Below are positions 17,154-20,000 of a DNA stretch of 20,000 bases, piece after piece (positions within the stretch are counted from its first letter, which is position 1; every line of letters begins with the position of its first letter). Source of the DNA: Paulinella micropora (taxonomy: Eukaryota; Cercozoa; Imbricatea; Euglyphida; Paulinellidae); contig WBZZ01003549.1 in NCBI GenBank assembly GCA_019918135.1, forward strand, positions 152,501 through 172,500, read 5' to 3'. A program made the translations under genes and the position numbers. The notes under the pieces are model-generated. The model did no database searches, was not told the DNA's origin, and was given only the letters and a program-made list of their open reading frames with translations.

Positions 17154-18338
17154 CTGTTCAGCGACTTTTTCGCTGGGGTGATTGCTAAGATCTTCGGATC
17201 GTTTTGAGGCTTTGTGACATTGGTCTGGCTGGGGAAGCCTCTTGGTCAAGCTTGCGCGGGCAGACTGCAATAATTGTGCAGCCTTGGGATCCAAGTGCAT
17301 AGTTAGCGTGGACATTTGCGGTTCTGTCAGGTCGCCCAAACGCATAAGATTAATCACCTGCGAAACAGGTTCTTTGAAAGTGGCGCAAAGCTTCCAGACA
17401 GTCTCAAAACATATGCTGAGAACGCGCAACAGGTCAGTCTCCATGTCCGACTCTGTGACGTCCCCAACCTCAGCTGCAGTATGCCTAGTATGGTTAATAA
17501 AATTATTGTGGTTCTGGTCGATCTTGTGCCTGCCTTGAGTGACAATGCGAAGATATTGCTCCAGGGCCAAGGTTTGATTGGCCTCCGTCATGGCATCGTT
17601 GAGAAGATAAACCAACTCCTGCATATCGATGTCGAGTAGGCGGTTGTCACTCTCGAAATTCCACAAATCTTGTTGGAACACCGCAGGTTGAGAGATGCAA
17701 GCACGTAACGGCCTGGACGTTCTCACGTAAAACTTGTCCTGTATTAGCTCCCTCATAGCATAGTCATCGGCAGCCCGGACTGGGTTGCGACGAACGGCAG
17801 CGACCATACGGCGAACAGCCTCCCGAGAGAAAACGCTGGCGCCCAGTCCCCAGATCGTGGCATGCTCAGTCTCCGCTTCAACTTCCAAGAAACGACCAGA
17901 CCCATACAAGGTGACTTTTGCAAGGTGGTACTCCAGCCAAACAATATCAAACTCAACTCCCTCCAGCTCCCAGAGCGCTGCCTTGGTGTCCTCCTCGCCC
18001 GCCGGCATGAACAGGTCGTCCTCCAGCACCAACAGAAACTGAGCCTCACTTCGCTCCAAGAAGTCCACCCAGACCGATAAATGAGACAGCAACGTTCCAG
18101 CGACAGGCAAGCGTTTGCCGGAACGATTCGTTGCAGGAATCACTTCTTTATCTATGCTGAGTCGCTCTGCGGCATACTTCCGCAATCCATCCTCCCCTAA
18201 CAGCTCTCCATCCAGTGCTTCAAACACCTGTACTCGATCAAGCATCGGGAGTTGTCGGGTGAGCTCGAGCATGTGCTGCAAGCGCTCTGGCCTCCGCTTC
18301 AAGTTGATCAGCACCACTTGCGTAGAGGACCAACGGAA
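17154..18338 (-). CDS. GT25 gene exon C: one GT25 module (395 codons)
   Basis: The exon starts FRWSSTQVVLINLKRR after the acceptor TTTACTAG and ends ...AEQ at donor GAACAG|GT; its length is an exact multiple of three. The GT25 domain shows INLKRRPER, AGTLLSHLSVW, LVLEDD at residues 103-108, FDIVWLEY, and a GLGASVFSREAVRR segment that corresponds to the family's conserved C-terminal glycosyltransferase region. After about residue 240 comes a helical region and a charged linker without known domain. It is closest to exon B; long parts such as 17450-17640 are almost identical in DNA to 18710-18900, so the two arose by recent duplication or are homogenised by gene conversion. Its role is inferred as sugar transfer; donor and acceptor sugars are unknown. 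Confidence 0.87.
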
Positions 18339-18470
18339 CTAGTAAAGAAAGAATAGAATCTCATTATTACTATCACTGTCTTGCTTGTAAATTTTGTATT
18401 ATTACTATCACTGTCTTGCTTGTAATTTTGTAGTGATGGCAAAGGGGGAGATGGTGTCAAAGCTACCTAC
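18339..18470 (-). other. Intron B of the GT25 gene (132 bp)
   Basis: Donor GAACAG|GTAGGT, and a strong pyrimidine tract before the acceptor (CTTTCTTTACTAG|TTCCGT). Phase 0. Exon B read without splicing meets a TGA inside this intron at about 18408. The intron contains the tandem repeat at 18363-18431. Confidence 0.85.
18363..18431 (-). repeat. Two-copy tandem repeat inside intron B
   Basis: A 35-bp unit at 18363-18397, beginning ATTATTACTATCACTGTC on the + strand, is repeated at 18398-18431 with one A missing. It lies wholly inside the intron and so does not affect the coding frame. Confidence 0.92.
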
Positions 18471-19610
18471 CTGTTCAGGAACATTTTCCCTGGAGGCGGA
18501 AGCCGAAGCTTGATTGAACAGGCTTGCGCGGGCAGAGTGCAAAAGTTGTGCAGCATTGGGATCCAAGTGCATAGTTAACGCGGACATTTGCAGTTCTGTG
18601 AAGCCGTCCAAGCGCATAAGATAAATCAAATGTGAAATAGTCTCTTTTGAAGTGTTCTCAAGCTTCCAGACAGTCTCAAAACAGATGCTGAGAACGCGCA
18701 ACAGGCCAGTCTCCATGTCCGACTCTTTGACGTCCCCAACCTCAGCTGCAGTATGCCTAGTATAGTTAATAAAATTATTATGGTTCTGGTCGATCTTGTG
18801 CCTGCCTTGAGTGACAATGCGAAGATATTGCTCCAGGGCCAAGGTTTGATTGGCCTCCGTCATGGCATCGTTGAGAAGATAAACCAACTGCTGCACGATA
18901 TTGAACAGGCGGTTGTCACTATCGAAACTCAGAACATCTTGTTGGAACACCGCAGGCTGAGAGATGCAAGCGCGTAACGGCCTGGATGTTTTCACGTAAA
19001 ACTTGTCCTGTACTAGCTCCTTGATGGCATAGACATCGGGGCTATGAGCTGGGTCGCGACGAACGGCAGCGACTAGTCGGCGAACAGCCTCCCGAGAGAA
19101 AACGCTGGCGCCCAGTCCCCAGATCGTGGCATGCTCAGTCTCCGCTTCAACTTCCAAGAAACGCCCCCTTCCATTCGTCAGAGTCGAGTTTGTTTCATAG
19201 TATTCTAGCCAAACAATATCAAACTCAACTCCCTCCAGCTCCCAGAGCGCTGCCTTGGTGTCTTCCATGCCCGCCGGCATCAACAGGTCGTCCTCCAGCA
19301 CCAACAGAAACTGAGCCTCACTTCGCTCCAAGAAGTCCTCCCACACCGATAAATGAGACAGTAACGTTCCAGCGATAGACAAGGGTTTTCCGTAACGATG
19401 CGTCGCAGGAATCACTTGCCTGTCTATGCGGAGATGCTCTGCGGCATACTTCCGCAATCCATCTTCCCCTAACAGCTCTCCATCAAGTGCTTCAAACACC
19501 TGTACTCGATCAAGCATCGGGAGTTGTCGGGTGAGCTCGAGTATGTGCTGAAAGCGCTCTGGCCTCCGCTTCAAGTTGATCAGCACGATTTCTGTAGAGG
19601 ACCAACGGAA
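18471..19610 (-). CDS. GT25 gene exon B: one GT25 module (380 codons)
   Basis: The exon starts FRWSSTEIVLINLKRR after the acceptor CTCTTTGATAG and ends ...PEQ at GAACAG|GTAGGT, again an exact multiple of three. The GT25 domain has the same landmarks as exon C: INLKRRPER, SHLSVWEDFLER, LVLEDD at residues 103-108 and FDIVWLEY. It is followed by the same helical region (FETVWKLE, LMRLDGFTE) and a shorter linker. The match to exon C runs through nearly the whole length, including the post-domain region that exon D lacks. Symmetric phase-0 exon ends mean it could be skipped without breaking the frame. There is no ATG at the start, so it is an internal exon. Confidence 0.87.
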
Positions 19611-19757
19611 CTATCAAAGAGCACAAAGAGACAAAACAAACATCAACGGTCAAAATCAGGGTATCGATATAAATAATACTGGTTCAGAAACAGTGCATTT
19701 ATCGACAGGGCAGAAAGTGAAATACTAGAGACAAATGAGATAAGGCATGTGTCTAAC
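19611..19757 (-). other. Intron A of the GT25 gene (147 bp)
   Basis: Donor GAACAG|GTTAGA and a T-rich tract ending CTCTTTGATAG|TTCCGT. Phase 0. An in-frame TAG is met about 11 codons into the intron, so it must be removed for exon A to join exon B. Confidence 0.8.
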
Positions 19758-20000
19758 CTGTTCAAGACCAAAAATGGCGCTGTCGGTCCTGCGAGACGTG
19801 GGGGTGAAGGACGGCGGTCCGACGGCTACCGTGTCTCGCTGATGCTCTTGAGTATGAGTGATGGACTGAGCTAGGCAGGCACTCTCGTCAGAAAAATTGG
19901 TCGGGCTGGAAGTGGGAGAGGTAGGGAAAGGGAACGGCACTGAGGTTCCCCTTGTGCTGTCTTGGTTCTGCGCGTGGTAGATGTGCAGAGAGAGATAAGT
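19758..20000 (-). CDS. GT25 gene exon A, partial (3' 81 codons)
   Basis: The minus-strand frame is open from the right edge of the window to the donor GAACAG|GTTAGA. The peptide ends ...IFGLEQ, the same Glu-Gln end as the other modules, and joins to FRWSST in phase 0. The visible part is a Ser/Thr/Pro-rich, low-complexity linker like those at the ends of exons B and C, not a catalytic domain. The start codon and probably at least one further GT25 module lie beyond position 20000. Confidence 0.65.

Noticed and set aside
13772..19586. Three independent GT25 genes starting with GTG
   Set aside because: GTG starts are rare in eukaryotes, the frames extend upstream to acceptor sites without any ATG, and each has a matching phase-0 donor upstream.

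Overview
This is a eukaryotic nuclear window. It holds a degenerate Ty1/copia LTR retrotransposon on the left, and spliced, intron-poor genes on the minus strand to the right. Short introns (about 105-370 bp) with good 3' pyrimidine tracts, kilobase-scale exons, GC-richer coding blocks in AT-rich spacers and a copia element fit a compact algal genome. A red alga is my first guess, but this is inference from style, not from a marker gene.

Region by region. 1-250 is AT-rich flank. 256-8464 is the retrotransposon in + orientation: 322/321-bp LTRs, a near-perfect 5-bp target duplication, a primer site matching the anticodon arm of initiator tRNA-Met, a polypurine tract, and gag, protease, integrase, RT and RNase H remnants broken by frameshifts, stops and an internal integrase deletion. 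About 2.3 kb of unusual sequence separates the zinc knuckle from the protease. 8470-9800 is non-coding. 9804-11660 (minus) is a long unrecognised ORF whose 5' end is unresolved. 11750-12900 holds palindromes and a few exon-like minus-strand fragments.

The main result is at 12.9-20 kb on the minus strand. The tract looks at first like three separate glycosyltransferase family 25 (GT25) ORFs, but none has an ATG at its domain start. Each begins directly after an intron acceptor with the residues FRWSST, and each upstream ORF carries a GAACAG|GT donor after the residues EQ. All joins are phase 0. I therefore read one gene running off the right edge: exon A (partial), exon B (one GT25 module), exon C (one GT25 module) and exon D (two GT25 domains around a six-fold repeated linker). 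Exon D carries the same donor just before its stop codon and may splice across a purine-rich intron to two small exons, giving an alternative C-terminus. With those exons the window encodes about 2,050 residues of one protein; ending at the exon D stop, about 1,950. It contains four EDD-containing GT25 domains.

GT25 enzymes (for example collagen galactosyltransferases and bacterial LPS galactosyltransferases) transfer sugars, usually galactose, from nucleotide sugars. A protein with four such domains in series would be an unusual multi-catalytic or scaffolded glycosyltransferase. No functional link between the retrotransposon and this gene is visible.
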